Shown here: positions 46,244-57,936 of the stretch, piece after piece
Layout of the letters: each line of letters begins with the position of its first letter
Position numbering within the stretch: the stretch's first letter is position 1
DNA from: Calvatia gigantea
Lineage: Eukaryota; Basidiomycota; Agaricomycetes; Agaricales; Lycoperdaceae
NCBI GenBank assembly: GCA_025093985.1
Contig: JACAAK010000009.1
Location: forward strand, 3,162,001-3,226,000
Direction: 5' to 3'
DNA: 64,000 bases
Notes under the pieces: generated by a model
Told to the model about the DNA's origin: nothing
The model's database searches: none
What the model saw: only the letters and a program-made list of their open reading frames with translations
Position numbers and translations under genes: made by a program

Positions 46244-46738
46244 GTGTGGTCGAAAGGAGGGATAGGGCTGTATGGGGGAGAAAACGTGCTCAGACACCGG
46301 ATTAGCTTTGAGCGTAGGGAGTGGGTGAACGAGTACACTAAGAACCTCGTCGAGGAAGTGCTTGTGATGCACGGCATGGGGAGGTATGGGGACGGAGCCG
46401 ATGGTCCAGTTTTGTCGCATGTAGTGGTCGACAATAGATACCAGCACAGTGGGTCTGGATGTGGGGTGTGGTTGGAAAAGGGATTGAAGAACATTTTGAG
46501 GAGACGTTTTAAGACTCCAGAACTTGTGAAGACAGTGCAGGGTTGGGGATGTGCACAAGTGAGTCGGCGTGTTGCACGGATGAAGGAAGGGGTTGACCAC
46601 AACCAGGATGGGAAACAGCATGAAGGACGTATGGTCCAGGTCCCCATTACATTTTGTTGTTCGGATTTCGACTCATGCCAGCTCTGCATGCCCTCTCACT
46701 TCTATCTTCCGCAATTCAATTTCCTTGTTCAAAATTAG
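46244..46738 (+). CDS. Hypothetical open frame, 164 codons
   Basis: An uninterrupted frame rich in charged and Gly residues with words such as RREWVNEYTKNLVEEVL and ILRRRFKTPELVKTVQ. I recognise no family. It lies between duplicated spacer sequences and has no paralogue elsewhere in the window. An overlapping open frame on the other strand is of similar length. It may be a captured gene fragment; coding status is uncertain. Confidence 0.2.
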   Translation: MWSKGGIGLYGGENVLRHRISFERREWVNEYTKNLVEEVLVMHGMGRYGDGADGPVLSHVVVDNRYQHSGSGCGVWLEKGLKNILRRRFKTPELVKTVQGWGCAQVSRRVARMKEGVDHNQDGKQHEGRMVQVPITFCCSDFDSCQLCMPSHFYLPQFNFLVQN

Positions 46739-48333
46739 CTGCTATGTGTTCACGATACGTCGTGCTAACAAATATAGACGGGGGGTGGAGAATTGCAGCG
46801 GTGCGACGCACATTCACCTAACCATTCCTTGGCTGCCTTCGGCATTCTGCCCACCTGAGTCCACCCTCTGAAAAGAGGGAAGGCTTCGTCTGTTCATCTT
46901 GAGAACTCTTCAACACCCTGCGAAGACTCCCAGACGTTCGCACATCGTACCCGACAACTCCTGCAGAGTGCTCAAAGGACGTAGCTTCTTGATGGACGGT
47001 ATTCAAGAGTCTTGGTACCCCAAAAGACTCGTCTGTGTAATGGACCAATCGTCACTTTCTTGAGGTCAACCCGATGGGTGTTGTGCAGTTTAGATGTGAG
47101 GGGGGTGTGGGGTGCGCAGAAGGACGAAAGCGAAGCAGAACGACAGAGGTATGCGTCCTGATACGGGTCGTGCAGTGTTGTGCAAACGCGGCCAAAATTG
47201 CTTCAGGTGGAGGAGCTGTTGATTAGAATACAGACAGATAGGATGGGGGGGCATGCGTATGGATCGACTCGGTTATGGGCGGGAGTCGGCAGACGAACGA
47301 GGCCACAAGGGTCAGCGGGACACCAGCGTAGTCGGTCCGAGTTTGAGGTCGGAGTCAGGGAGGGGCTGCATAACACTTCGAGTGGGTTTTTGAGGACTCG
47401 AGGACCTGGGATAGTGAAGAACTAGGGGCGGATTGGGGATGAAGAGTGCGTACGCACATGCCCCGAACAAACTCTTCCCTAACACCGAGAATCTCGTATG
47501 TTCATCTTCTTGTTCCCTCAACATGCTGGGGAAGTTGACAGAAAGGTCGCATAACGCCTCCAACAGGTCCCACAGAACATCCCCTCAGTTCATTCTCTCC
47601 TCGCTTGTCTTGGATATTTGAGGGAAGAACAAGAATTTCGGGTCAGGCGTTGGAAATCTGATACCGTCGTTCAAAGGAGCAGCTTTTGGTTCCCATGTGT
47701 GAATGGAACGGGGTGAAGGGGGCTGGGCACCGTCGTATTGACGCGAGAGATCCGTGGCGCACAAGTGGAGGGTTCATGAGCTATGTACAGCCGTGAGCAA
47801 CTGACAATATATGCAAAGGAAAAACGTCTACGTACCTGCTGGGAAGTGAACCAAATATCCATGGTCGGAATAAATCCCTGATATGTCGCCCTGACAAGTA
47901 CAAAGGTACATAGAGGCAGAGAGGGAGACCCATAGCGCATATCCAGCGAACGCGGTCCGGAAGATTGATGATGATGGTGAACTTAGCATTTCCACCCCGC
48001 AACAAGCAAACCTACTGCCAAGACACAGTGGACGTAGTCAAGACTAGTTATTTACGCCCTCGGCTATCTACGTAAGGTGTGATCGGATCACGCATGATTT
48101 TCTACTCTACTGGGTGTTTCTGTGTTTGTGGGTACGCGCCATGTCACCATTAGCCAACCCCAACTCTCGCCCTAACGCTACCGACCAGCAAAGATTCCCA
48201 ACAATAAGAGCCAGCGAACAACCGCAAAAAAAAAAAAAGAACGGAAATTTTATAAAGCGAAGTCCAAAGTAGGGCACGCCTCCATTCTCCACTCAAGAAA
48301 TGCGATATCCGTCCGCCGATGGTGCAACGAATG
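46739..48333. other. Spacer, no supported gene
   Basis: Short open frames only. From about 47,950 it matches the spacer at 61,620-62,110 (GATGGTGAAC.. / GATGATGAAC.., GCATGATTTTCTACT), that is, the 3' flank of array copies 3 and 5. Confidence 0.4.
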
Positions 48334-49904
48334 TCAGTAAAATCTCAGCCCATTACTGATGCCCGAGTCTTGGCCCCCACCTGCAAAGCGAAGTCCTGAG
48401 CCTGGCTAGGTTGTTTCCCCCGTCCCAGTGATACCAACCCCATCGGAGACCTGGTGTCCATTGGCGTATTTACGAATATTCAATATGATCCTTGATGAGA
48501 GAACGCTGGCAAAGTATCTTTGCATCCTGGAGGTTCATACAAAATCAGTGCTACCTCTCGTTAGCAAGAGCTAGACCCACAGAATGGACGGGCTCCGTAC
48601 CGATCCTGTTGTACCAAACCACACAACAATGCTTGCAGTGGAATTGACTAGCAATTGTCTGACTCGACTCTTCATACTCCATACACATGAATAGCGCCTG
48701 AGAACTCACCAAGAAAAGAGCAGGTAATACATGAGCGCATCTTTGTATATCCTCTGTATCAACCAGTTCCGGTCTTCCCTATATTTCTTCACTTTGGCCC
48801 AGGATATCACTCCAAAGAGGACTTGAGGTAATTGGGGTGTAAGTAAGCTAGATTCTATTCCCAACTACAAAGGTTAACTCACTAGTCTCCAGGACGATGA
48901 CAGCAATGGTTGAAGCGGCAATAAGCCTGTCTGCGGAAACATCCGTATCGACGATGTCGCACTTGGGGAAAATGCCGAAAACCTGTGAGGTGGCAACTAT
49001 TTTTTGACATTATAAGATGAAGGTTTGCGCAGCAACTGATTTTTTTTTTTTTCACTGACCTATTGTGTTTCGTTGAACTATAGGAAGGAATACAAGTTAA
49101 TGACAGTCGCGGCCTGGTTGCGGGTGTTTAGTCTCCCCAAAGGAATAGACAAAGTACTCTTGAGAACTCACAAGAGCAAATAATGAGAGCAGAATTGCAG
49201 AGAGGCGTGTCCGTCCAACTAAAGCATATGCCCGATAAAGCAAAAAAACTAAAAAAGGGGCTGGAATGAGCCAGAGCGTATAGGGAGATAGACTGTGCAC
49301 ACCATATGAACAAGCTTGCCCTATACCGCATGACCAAAATTGTATATTCTGGAGCTGGGTACAAACCTAGACTCAGAGTACCTCAATCACTTGCAGAACA
49401 GGCGAAACGTAAGTGAAAGAACCTACCCCAAGGTCCCCAACTGAGAGACCCGACATCCCAATGACTAAACCGTTACTAAGACCATGGTCTGCGAATGTTC
49501 AATGTGACCTACTGGCCAAATTTACGACTCCATCAATAAAAGGCGAATAACGGGAAATTAGGGGCACAGTTTTGACAATCGTCCATGGTGCTGGCCAAGG
49601 TGAATTTATCTGCATTCAAAACTGGAGCTGGAAGTTGTATTTTGATGAGGGGGCACACCTCTTCCGCCAACGTGTGGAAATAGTCTGCAACAAAGACTGA
49701 TAATTGCCGCTATGCTCTATGGGTCAGCCAACCTCATGATGTCGGTCACATAACAGGATACCTTTGCAATACTGAAAATAAAGTCAGTGTCGCCTCAAGA
49801 GAGAGGACAACAGGGTTCGCTCAAGAGAGAGGACAACAGGTGCTTACGTGGGCCAGAAGAAGCTGTTAAATGGTCCAAACCAACGTGGTAGCGCCTCCGC
49901 CCAT
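48334..49904 (-). pseudogene. DUF6533-type membrane protein, array copy 3, broken
   Basis: The start at 49,904 (MGGGATTLVWTI) is followed at once by a TAA stop where sibling genes have Q-Q. The core and the membrane exon FALSGICFSWTDT-like region are present but diverged. The C-terminal exon ends with GLRFY and a TGA at 48,334-48,336. A 26-base tandem repeat of CTCAAGAGAGAGGACAACAG lies near 49,795-49,840. The 5' part is duplicated at 50,913-51,559 beyond an inserted block. Confidence 0.65.
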
Positions 49905-49914
49905 AATAGTTATC
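49259..49914. repeat. Direct repeat, copy 1 (about 650 bp)
   Basis: Nearly identical to 50,913-51,559. The pair encloses the 998-bp insert. The differences are two short tandem duplications, one in each copy. The near-identity implies a very recent event or an assembly join. Confidence 0.85.
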
Positions 49915-49980
49915 ATTCCAGGAGACACTAAAGAACAACTAAAGGAACAGACAGTACAATTTCTGGAATGAGTGGCCCAG

Positions 49981-50420
49981 TGTTACGAACTTACCACATC
50001 CCCGGACTCTCCGAACTAACGTATTAACCTTCCATACAGACTTTCCATTCCTTTCCCCTGTATACCCCGGTCCATTCTTTATTTATTTATCACATGTACT
50101 TCTACCCTTGCTTCTTATGATTCATTCTGAATCATGTTCCTGTTTCACCTTCATCCTTTCCCATCATCATGCTTCTCTTTACCCGACTCTATCTTCTTAT
50201 GCCTCATACTCGTTCTTCTGTATTCATCTCACCTATCCCTACGATTCCTTAGATTACCAATTAACCCGTAGTAGTTCTCATTGACTCATATCTACTTACT
50301 ACGTAATCTCTCATCTCCTATTCGTAGCTAGTATATAAACCTTAAGTAGTACTTTGTATTACTTCAGGTTATTCTAGTAACAAGCTTCCTTATCTTCGCT
50401 CGTCTGCTACAAGGCTAACA
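49981..50420. mobile_element. LTR-like sequence, 440 bp, in a retroelement fragment
   Basis: Bounded by TGTTACGAAC and GGCTAACA, so the ends are TGTTA..TAACA, and it contains TATATAAACC about 80 bases from its 3' end, as LTR promoters do. Just upstream an open frame ends KEQTVQFLE and a stop, as the tail of a pol-type frame would. Just downstream is non-host sequence running to 50,912. No second LTR is present in the window. The superfamily cannot be assigned. Confidence 0.5.
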
Positions 50421-50912
50421 ACCTTGGGGACTGCAGTGACACTTAACTCGGACTTCTCAGGCAAGCGTGAGCTTCTACTCGAGGGAGCGATCCGAAGCCT
50501 GCACAGAAGTCATTGAGACTTGTCAAATACTCCTGGGCTATAGCGTTGAACCTCTCCCTGAGTGGAGACGATCCGGGCCCAGTTGCGAAGTAAGGTAACG
50601 CACGTAACAGAAACAATGATCCTCCTCCATTCCCTCTACCCATCTTTGAGCCACATAGTTCAGATGCTCCTCACTTCAAACATGTCACTCCACAAGCTAA
50701 TATGGGACAAGGCCTGAAGTGGCATTATCACTGCTTATGCACCAAACTAGACCACCCACATGCAACATATGCACTTTACTTCATGTCAAGGAGGTGAGCA
50801 GCTACAGCAGCAGCAGCACAACCAGCAGCAGGGTAGACAGTGGCCACAAGACCAGTAGTAACCCTTGGGGTCTAAAAAGCCCCAGCAGCAGTAGCAGCAG
50901 TAGAAGCCCTCT
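50421..50912. other. Remainder of inserted block, with CAG/AGC repeats
   Basis: Follows the LTR-like sequence and ends in a trinucleotide-rich stretch (50,796-50,905) that would code poly-Gln or poly-Ser. It has no similarity to other DUF6533 copies. It may be gag/leader sequence of the element or unrelated captured DNA. Confidence 0.4.
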
Positions 50913-51559
50913 GGCTGGAATGAGCCAGAGCGTATAGGGAGATAGACTGTGCACACCATATGAACAAGCTTGCCCTATACCGCATGACCAAAATTGTATA
51001 TTCTGGAGCTGGGTACAAACCTAGACTCAGAGTACCTCAATCACTTGCAGAACAGGCGAAACGTAAGTGAAAGAACCTACCCCAAGGTCCCCAACTGAGA
51101 GACCCGACATCCCAATGACTAAACCGTTACTAAGACCATGGTCTGCGAATGTTCAATGTGACCTACTGTTCAATGTGACCTACTGGCCAAATTTACGACT
51201 CCATCAATAAAAGGCGAATAACGGGAAATTAGGGGCACAGTTTTGACAATCGTCCATGGTGCTGGCCAAGGTGAATTTATCTGCATTCAAAACTGGAGCT
51301 GGAAGTTGTATTTTGATGAGGGGGCACACCTCTTCCGCCAACGTGTGGAAATAGTCTGCAACAAAGACTGATAATTGCCGCTATGCTCTATGGGTCAGCC
51401 AACCTCATGATGTCGGTCACATAACAGGATACCTTTGCAATACTGAAAATAAAGTCAGTGTCGCCTCAAGAGAGAGGACAACAGGTGCTTACGTGGGCCA
51501 GAAGAAGCTGTTAAATGGTCCAAACCAACGTGGTAGCGCCTCCGCCCATAATAGTTATC
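50913..51559. repeat. Direct repeat, copy 2: duplicated 5' part of DUF6533 array copy 3
   Basis: Repeats the start codon, the same early TAA stop and the DUF6533 core of array copy 3, then stops at GTTATC. A further 28-base tandem duplication (AGCGCCTCCGCCCATAATAG...) follows immediately and leads into the ordinary upstream flank. Confidence 0.85.
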
Positions 51560-52535
51560 TCTAGCGCCTCCGCCCATAATAGTTATCTCTTAGGTCAGGT
51601 GAGGATTGAGAGAGTGGTGGTGATGATGGATGAGCAACACCACTACATTAAAACATTTCCTATAATATGCACTCCCCAGCGATACTTTTCCTGATGTTCT
51701 TTTTGATTGACTAATTTCTGATCATCAACAAGGCACTACTATGATTCGTCCTACCATCAGATGATGTGTTTTCGTTGCTCCTTCAGGCAGAGGTACTGGC
51801 TCACAAGAACGTAATGGGGCGGGTGTTGATTTTAGAACACATCTTAAATGCACAGCCAACGACTAGGTGTCGCTGTGGGGATGGGACACCTATTAGTTGA
51901 AAACATTAACTGCTGTCGGGCCCCTCTCTTTCTACCGTCCTCTGATTCCACCCGCCTAACAATTCAACGTAGGTATATATCTCACGGGCGGGCGGATGCG
52001 CTGTCAGCTGCGACTTCCTATAATCTGCCTTTTGTCCTGGGACAATCTCACTCGCGATGTCGCTACTTTGAAATCCTTAGCGGGACCCCCCTCAGCCCCC
52101 GCTGGTAAACATCCATTTGGCCTCGGACAGATTCCACCACTGAGATTTGCCCCAAAATAAGCGTCAATCATTTAGTGGTGCGAGCTCGGCTTGATGCATA
52201 CAAGTATTGAAGAACCGGCAGATGCAGTTTCCAGAAGAAATCAGGTGTACGGGCGTAGTTCACGGGGCACACCACTCTTCGTTGTTCTTGCAAAGGTATT
52301 ACCGCTGTCGAGATGCCCTCATTGATGGCGGTGATGCCCGTAGATTCATTGTTGCAATTCTGACTGGCCGAGGGAGGTTCTTTGCTGATGATAACTAGGA
52401 CCCGGGAGTTTCTGTCGTTCAAGGCACCTCGAAGACCAGTGGGAGTTGGCCAGGTAAAAAGTTCTTCTTTTGGACTCAACTAAAATACACCCTTCATGTT
52501 TTCGTACGTATGATACTTGGAGCACTTAATACGAC
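51560..52535. other. Spacer, homologous to 44.35-45.2 kb
   Basis: 52,150-52,535 aligns with 44,864-45,200 (CAGAAGAAATCAG, GGTATTACCGCTGT). No intact gene. Confidence 0.5.
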
Positions 52536-53372
52536 GGCTTGCCCTGAACGCCGTCCTGAACAGCAAGTCATGAAGGTCGGCTGGTGATATCGTTGAACCA
52601 GCTGAGCGGTAATGTAAGCCTATGAACCGAGAAACAGCTGATATCGGCAACTTACCGGCAAAGTTGGGCCTAGGGGACAAAAGGTCGACGCCAGTCGTGG
52701 GTTGAAGGAGATAACGGAAACGTAGACGGAAGAGATCAGCCAGAGTGGGCTCCTGTTTGAACGCCGGGTCAAACAACAATGAAGATATCATTCAGAATGT
52801 TAGGCACATGTCACTAGCTGAGATATTTGGACTCGCTCAAGATCCTTTCATAAGCGTCAAGCTTCGGTCGAAGCCCTTTAATAGCTTCTTCAAAAATAAA
52901 CCCGTTTATACTCCCAATAGCCATGCGTTCTAGATGAGGCTGGTATCATCGGCGTAAAGGATGAGAAGAACTGGCCAACCCACAGCTTCATAGCCTTTTA
53001 GAAAACTGCTCTAACGGCATAGGGATTGAAGTCAGCAACTTCAATAGAAGCAGCCCGCTCGAAAAGCACCCGGACCTTTAAGATCTGTAGGGATCAAGGG
53101 TATGCCCTGGTTGGCCCACTTGGTAGCAACGTAACGGGAGATGGCACGGCTTTCATAAACGATGAACCCATCATCGTCCTGAGCGCGGATATATCAGCTC
53201 ATATCAACTGTTGGGCGGGGGGAGAACTCACGATGTACGGCACTTGGCCAAAGGGTTGTTTCTCGCTGTCGACTCTGATGGAACTCAAACAGTACCCTCT
53301 TTTGGAGAATCTGGTCATCGCATCGGGTGGCAGTGGACAAGGGGGAATCCATAAAGCTTGACGACCGTATTG
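52536..53372 (-). pseudogene. Glutathione S-transferase relic
   Basis: Pieces of a cytosolic GST can be followed in order: VVKLYGFPL near 53,370 (typical strand 1), SEKQPFGQVPYI, then after an acceptor GCGCTCAG the exon DDDGFIVYESRAISRYVATK and WANQGIPLIPTDLK, RAASIEVADFNPYAVRAVF then a stop, and the C-terminal domain PTLADLFRLRFRYLL and GVDLLSPRPNFA, ending WFNDITSRPS with a stop in place of Trp. GSTs conjugate glutathione to electrophiles. At least two stops and one or more frame changes make it a pseudogene. Confidence 0.7.
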
Positions 53373-53599
53373 AACTAGCGAGAAAGGTAAGGAATGGGAA
53401 CTCCGTGAAACTGGAAGTCCGCCTCGACGTTGTTCATTTATGTAGTTTGTATGTGTGGGTCCCAGCTTGGTCACCAATTTGTCTTATAATCCCCTCCGTA
53501 TTTTCTGATACATTCTACCCTTATTAAACCTCCCTAATCACGGTTAAACGCGGCCATCCTTAAAATGTTTCTCGCACCGCAAGTGGATGTACAGCTGTA

Positions 53600-53770
53600 A
53601 AAAACGGTTATCAAGTTTCAACAAAGGTCACATCCTCATTCCCAGCTTCGAGGATGTCTGCTTCTCGAATGAGTTATAACTTGATTCATCTTGGCGTTTG
53701 GTGGTATTTTCAATACTTGTTGTTTCCAAGTGGTTCGCCGTAACCTGAGCATTGCCTCTGTGGAGACCGC
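53600..53770 (-). pseudogene. Relic of the kinase linker domain
   Basis: On the minus strand the words RGLHRGNAQVTANHLE and the following SRSRHPRS-like stretch match the ICSLLGDNAQIMIDYLD region and the exon after it in kinase modules 1-3. Only this part remains, immediately upstream of the DHHC copy. Confidence 0.4.
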
Positions 53771-55310
53771 GATTCCATCCTGATAAGTCCTATGGAGAGG
53801 ATATATTCAAGAGCCTGCAGGTCATGGGTCGGGATAACGCTTCAAATGAAAATACCCTCTTTCCTTTGCGCTTAGCCCGCAAATTCCACGTGATAAGCTG
53901 TCATGAATTGCAAAGCCTGTCCTCTCCTTTTAATCCACAAAGTATTATAGGTACCAAGTGCGTCTTTCGAGATTTTCGGGCTCTTGAAGACTCGGCGATA
54001 GAATAAATAGCGCAGCAGGGCCTTACTCTGCTGGCTTTGCAGTGATATTCATCATCACTGGAACAATTGGTTTCTGTAAGTTCGTTCCGCACGCGTTCAT
54101 TGAATTCATGGTAACCTAGCAATTTGGCAGTCGACGTCATTGCACCAACACTCAATTACTCCCTCGTTACGCTACCTACATTACTACTATGTGTGTACTG
54201 TTCGGCTGGGCTTCGTCAATGATCTCCCGAGACTCAGGCACTGTCGTGGACTTCTGTGAGCAAGAAGGGAAGCGAGGCGGCGGGGTCCTCACTGCTCCCG
54301 TGTGAGTGAGCGGCGCTCATGTTACCATTGCTGAAATGGACAGAATGCCACAAGTGTGGGTAGCCACGACCTGAAGTGAGTCCCTGGAGTTATTTTGGTG
54401 ACTTTCATTCAAGCCTGATTGTAACCGACATCATTGCCAAATATGGAACTGCTGTAGCTTGAAATACGATCATCGTTGTCCAGTGGGTATCGGTACCTCA
54501 AGGCCTCATGTCCCTCTAAATCCCTGAATTGCTGATATTTTTCCAATGTGAGTGCCATCTTTAGTTGTGAGGGCTCTTCAAACCGTTGGATGCAGGAATA
54601 AACCAGTGCGTTGAACTTCACAATGCCATCACTTTGTTATATTCCTATCCATGTCTTCTAGTTCTTTTGATTCCCTCGCCTGGCTAACAGCTCTCGCGGG
54701 ATGTACCTTACCATAGCAACGTTACGCTACAGCGTCCTCGGATGTCCTTTCCTTCTCGAATCATTAGGCGTAATATTTAGCCGCTGCATACGTCCTTTCA
54801 CACCCCAAACCTTTTGTCGGGATCCTCACGGACAGAATCGTAGTGGCTATTCCATGTCCCGGAGATTGCTTTGGTTATGATCTACATTCTTGCGGTTGTT
54901 TTGCCTCTTGCGGTTAGGATCATGGGCGGATATCATCTTTGGAGTGTCGCGCATGGAGAGACGTCTATTGAGGCCCAGGGTTATGATGTATATTGCAAGA
55001 GAGCAAAGGAAATGGGCGGGGTGCGTGAACTTCTTTGTCGATAGTCCTCAACCCCTCAAAACTAATTTGTCAGTTCGTATGACCTTGGGTTCGTGTCAAC
55101 ATCCAAAACTCAGCTCTGCTGTTACTCAAACATTATGGTCCCTTTCTCCAGGAAGCCCAAAAACTTTGAACTATTTTCCAACATTGGGTGGGCGGGGGCG
55201 AACAGTAATTGAAATGGGTCGTCGTTGGGACTTATTGCTCATGGTTATCCTCAGCCTACAGTGTATCTCCAATCCCCCTCTCAGCGTAATGCCCTCCATC
55301 TCAATCAGAA
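53760..55310 (+). pseudogene. DHHC palmitoyltransferase copy, 5' part, decayed
   Basis: Collinear with 29,300-30,840. Upstream flank, MICAKHVF-region (now ..GTACCAAGTGCGTCTTTCGA), VIAPTLNYSLVTLPT, CTVRLGFVNDLPR, the zinc region with several lost cysteines, and GGYHLWSVAHGETSIEAQGY are recognisable. Deletions and stops are frequent. The place of the 1-nt exon reads CCAATGTGAGTG, so the donor is kept but the acceptor AG is AA. The coding A-run of the intact gene is not expanded here. Similarity stops near 55,300, where DSN1 sequence begins. Confidence 0.75.
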
Positions 55311-57415
55311 ACCTCCATTCCGTGCCGTCACCCATTCCCCAAGATCCTGAACTAGAAATTGCCGTTCGGGCGATGAATGATGAAGCAGACCATCTACGTC
55401 GACAGTCTCTTGTCCTGGCAACCGTAATGAACCAGAACCTAAATCCTGCATTTGCGTCCCCTCGTGCGACAGACTTGGGGAATAAGAAGGGAAAGGTAGG
55501 GAGACTATTACGGATGCATCTCTCCCTGTACCCCAGGACGAGACACCACAAATTGAACGAAACAAACGACCATGAGAGGGAACTATGGCTGCTATTGTCG
55601 ATGAATGGGAGGAGGATGAGCATATAGGGAGGGGGCGGGAGAGGAGGCAGGATCATAGATGGAAGAGTTCGTTAGAGTTTGTTACCGGTAGCAGTGGTTT
55701 GAAACAACTCGTGTCATCAGTGGCTTTTTCGTCGGTATATAGACACCCTGTTGATCCTTTTCCTATAACGTCGCCCCATAACTCCGTATCCGAAACGACT
55801 TTTTGCGAATATATTGACTGCGACCTACCTGACTTTGAGCGACTACGCCAGCTTCTGGTATGGTGTTCAATACGCGCCCCTGGGACTACAACGTTCTCCA
55901 ACTCCTCGACGCCATTCGAACCGAAATCGGTGCCTGCGAATGTTCAGCTACTCAAGTTGTCAGCCAAGGCAACACAAGTATTCCGTAGCTTCCAGGATGG
56001 CACTGTGTGTCTGTCAGCGGAACGCAAAATCAACTTGACCCTTTATTGTGGTCCTGATTCAAATCAAGCAGGACCTAGCGAGGTCAAGTTACGAGAGAAT
56101 GAGCAGAATTCGAAGAAAAAAGAGTTTGAAGTTAAGTATAGCCAAGAGATTCGACCGTGAGTGGTACCTTCGTGTCTTCTGACCCTGCGTAAGCTGATGC
56201 AAACATGTTAGGGTGGGAGGAAGGAAGATCAATGGAGAAAAGTCTCCTGCCGCTACGAGGAATATTGCAAGAGATTCTCATAGGCCATGGAAGAACACAT
56301 CGCGGAAGCCACGTCAACGATTTCGTCCAAAGTGAAAGGCGAACGGCGACTGATAGAGACCGGGGAAGATTTGGATGATATGTTACCAGACATGTACGAC
56401 CTGCCACCATATTTACGAAGGCCACTCGACCTTGCACGAATTGCCCTCTTACAACCTTCTTCCTCCAATTCGCGAACTACTGACGCGACATGTTTTCGTA
56501 ACTGCGTACTGTAGGTGACGACGATGTTCGTAGACTACAGCAGTGGACTGAAGTCGTATTAGCAATACTAACTACAAATACAGAGAGCTACGAACCTGAA
56601 GTCCATGAAAGAAGACTGGACTTCAAGTATACAGGATACTACGTATAAGAGGTAAACTATGATGTACAAGTATTCCCTATGTCTTACAGGTTTTCTGAAT
56701 TACAGTGGAAACAATGACGGCCCACTGAAACAGAACAGAATAAAAAAAAGGAATCTTGACAACATCAGCAATCTGACACTGAGCCACTGATTTCTGACAA
56801 CTACCTCATCCTTGATGCACCCAACAGTGACTTTAACAACTCTTCTGTGCACGAATATAACACGAGCGGAAGCAACAACAAGGATAAGCACACTCCCGCA
56901 AGATGTGACATATCAACTCAACTGATTACATTTATTGGTGAACCCAGCACAGACAACAACGGGAGTAGCAGAAGGTATGTTAGATGATCGGTTCAAATTA
57001 CTGGAACTGAATGCTTCGTCTGGCGCAAGGGAAGGAGGTATGGACATCCTGAGGCACCATGTTATGAAAGAAACAGCGCCACCTCACACTCGATATGTCG
57101 CCCCTTCCTCGTCAGTGTCTGCATCTTCCAGCAGTGGGGGTGTCATGGACCCAATGCACGCATTATCACGCATCGATACCGCTCGTCCCCCATCCAAGAT
57201 CGGAGATTCAGTACGGGGGGCTGCGATTGAGGTTCAAAGGATCAGAGTAAGTGCGAGTCGAGCTGGCGAGCAGAGGTTAACGGCTGTGTATCCACCTGGA
57301 ATTCTTTCCAGGGCCAGGATTTTGCGGTGGAGTGATGACGCCAAGAAAGGTGCCTAGGACACCGAGGAGACATGGGACACCTGGGAGGGAGCGGGAACGG
57401 ACGTCTGAGCGGTAG
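55311..57415 (+). pseudogene. DSN1 copy, truncated at its N-terminus, nested in the DHHC copy
   Basis: Matches the DSN1 locus from CCTCCATTCCG (22,684) onward: PSPIPQDPELEIAVRAMNDE, ADHLRRQS, a decayed form of the phospho-motif (RRQDHRWKSSLEFVTGS), then an unbroken exon HNSVSETTFCEYIDCDLPDF, RLRQLLVWCSIRA and SNQAGPSEVKLRENEQNSKK. Helical part EEHIAEATSTISSK, and C-terminal end KVPRTPRRHGTPGRERER with a TAG at 57,413-57,415. The N-terminal nuclear-type region is missing, and an extra block of about 300 bases lies near 56,510-56,815. It probably makes no working protein. Confidence 0.75.
56510..56815. other. Insertion inside the DSN1 copy
   Basis: Absent from the DSN1 locus at 23.9 kb, where the flanking sequences are close together. 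The block is A/T-rich and has no coding motif. Its ends were not resolved; it may be a non-autonomous element. Confidence 0.4.
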
Positions 57416-57799
57416 AAATTTATGGGATGGTTACTTTTATTTGTATTTGCGGATTTTGGTTTTGTTTTTTGCTTGCCACTCTTCAAGTAGCCCATACGAG
57501 TTCCTTTGTTTCTCTCTTTTTCTTTGTTCTTGGATCAATGTGTGCTTGTTGAAACGTAAACCAGTTCCTGAGATATTTGTGGTGCGTGATGAATCGCAAC
57601 ACACAAGCCGGTTCCGCTGCCCATATTCAATCCCGTGAGCCCCAAAACGATCCGCAGACGGCAGCCCCAGGAAGTCGTTATACAAGCTGTATTATTCAAT
57701 GACACGAAAGCTAGATAAGATAACGCGAGAGGATTGTCGGTTATTATATGATTGTAACGATCTATACCAAGACATTGACAAGAGAATTACAGGCCGGGA

Positions 57800-57865
57800 C
57801 GAAGCGCGTGAGTAGGGCTGGGCTCGCCAAAATGGATACGATAAACACACTGGTGTAATGTGTAC
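57800..57865 (+). pseudogene. DHHC palmitoyltransferase copy, 3' remnant
   Basis: TGGGCTCGCCAAAATGGATA and CACACTGGTGTAATG match the last exon of the DHHC gene at 30,888-30,933 (WARQNGYDRHAGV). It lies on the far side of the DSN1 copy, showing that the DHHC copy was split by it. Confidence 0.65.
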
Positions 57866-57936
57866 TGCACCAACTAATTCCGGGAGCTCGCACTCTCTTA
57901 TCCATAAGTGTGACTAGAATATTTTACTCATGTCTT

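Noticed and set aside
46187..46689. Minus-strand frames opposite the 164-codon frame
   Set aside because: Low-complexity Pro/Ser/His composition typical of the complement of another frame.
50796..50905. CAG/AGC repeats as a poly-Gln gene
   Set aside because: Frames are closed by stops within the tract and it lies in an inserted fragment.
53026..53361. 111-codon plus-strand frame
   Set aside because: It is antisense to the GST relic, whose GST words on the minus strand explain this region better.
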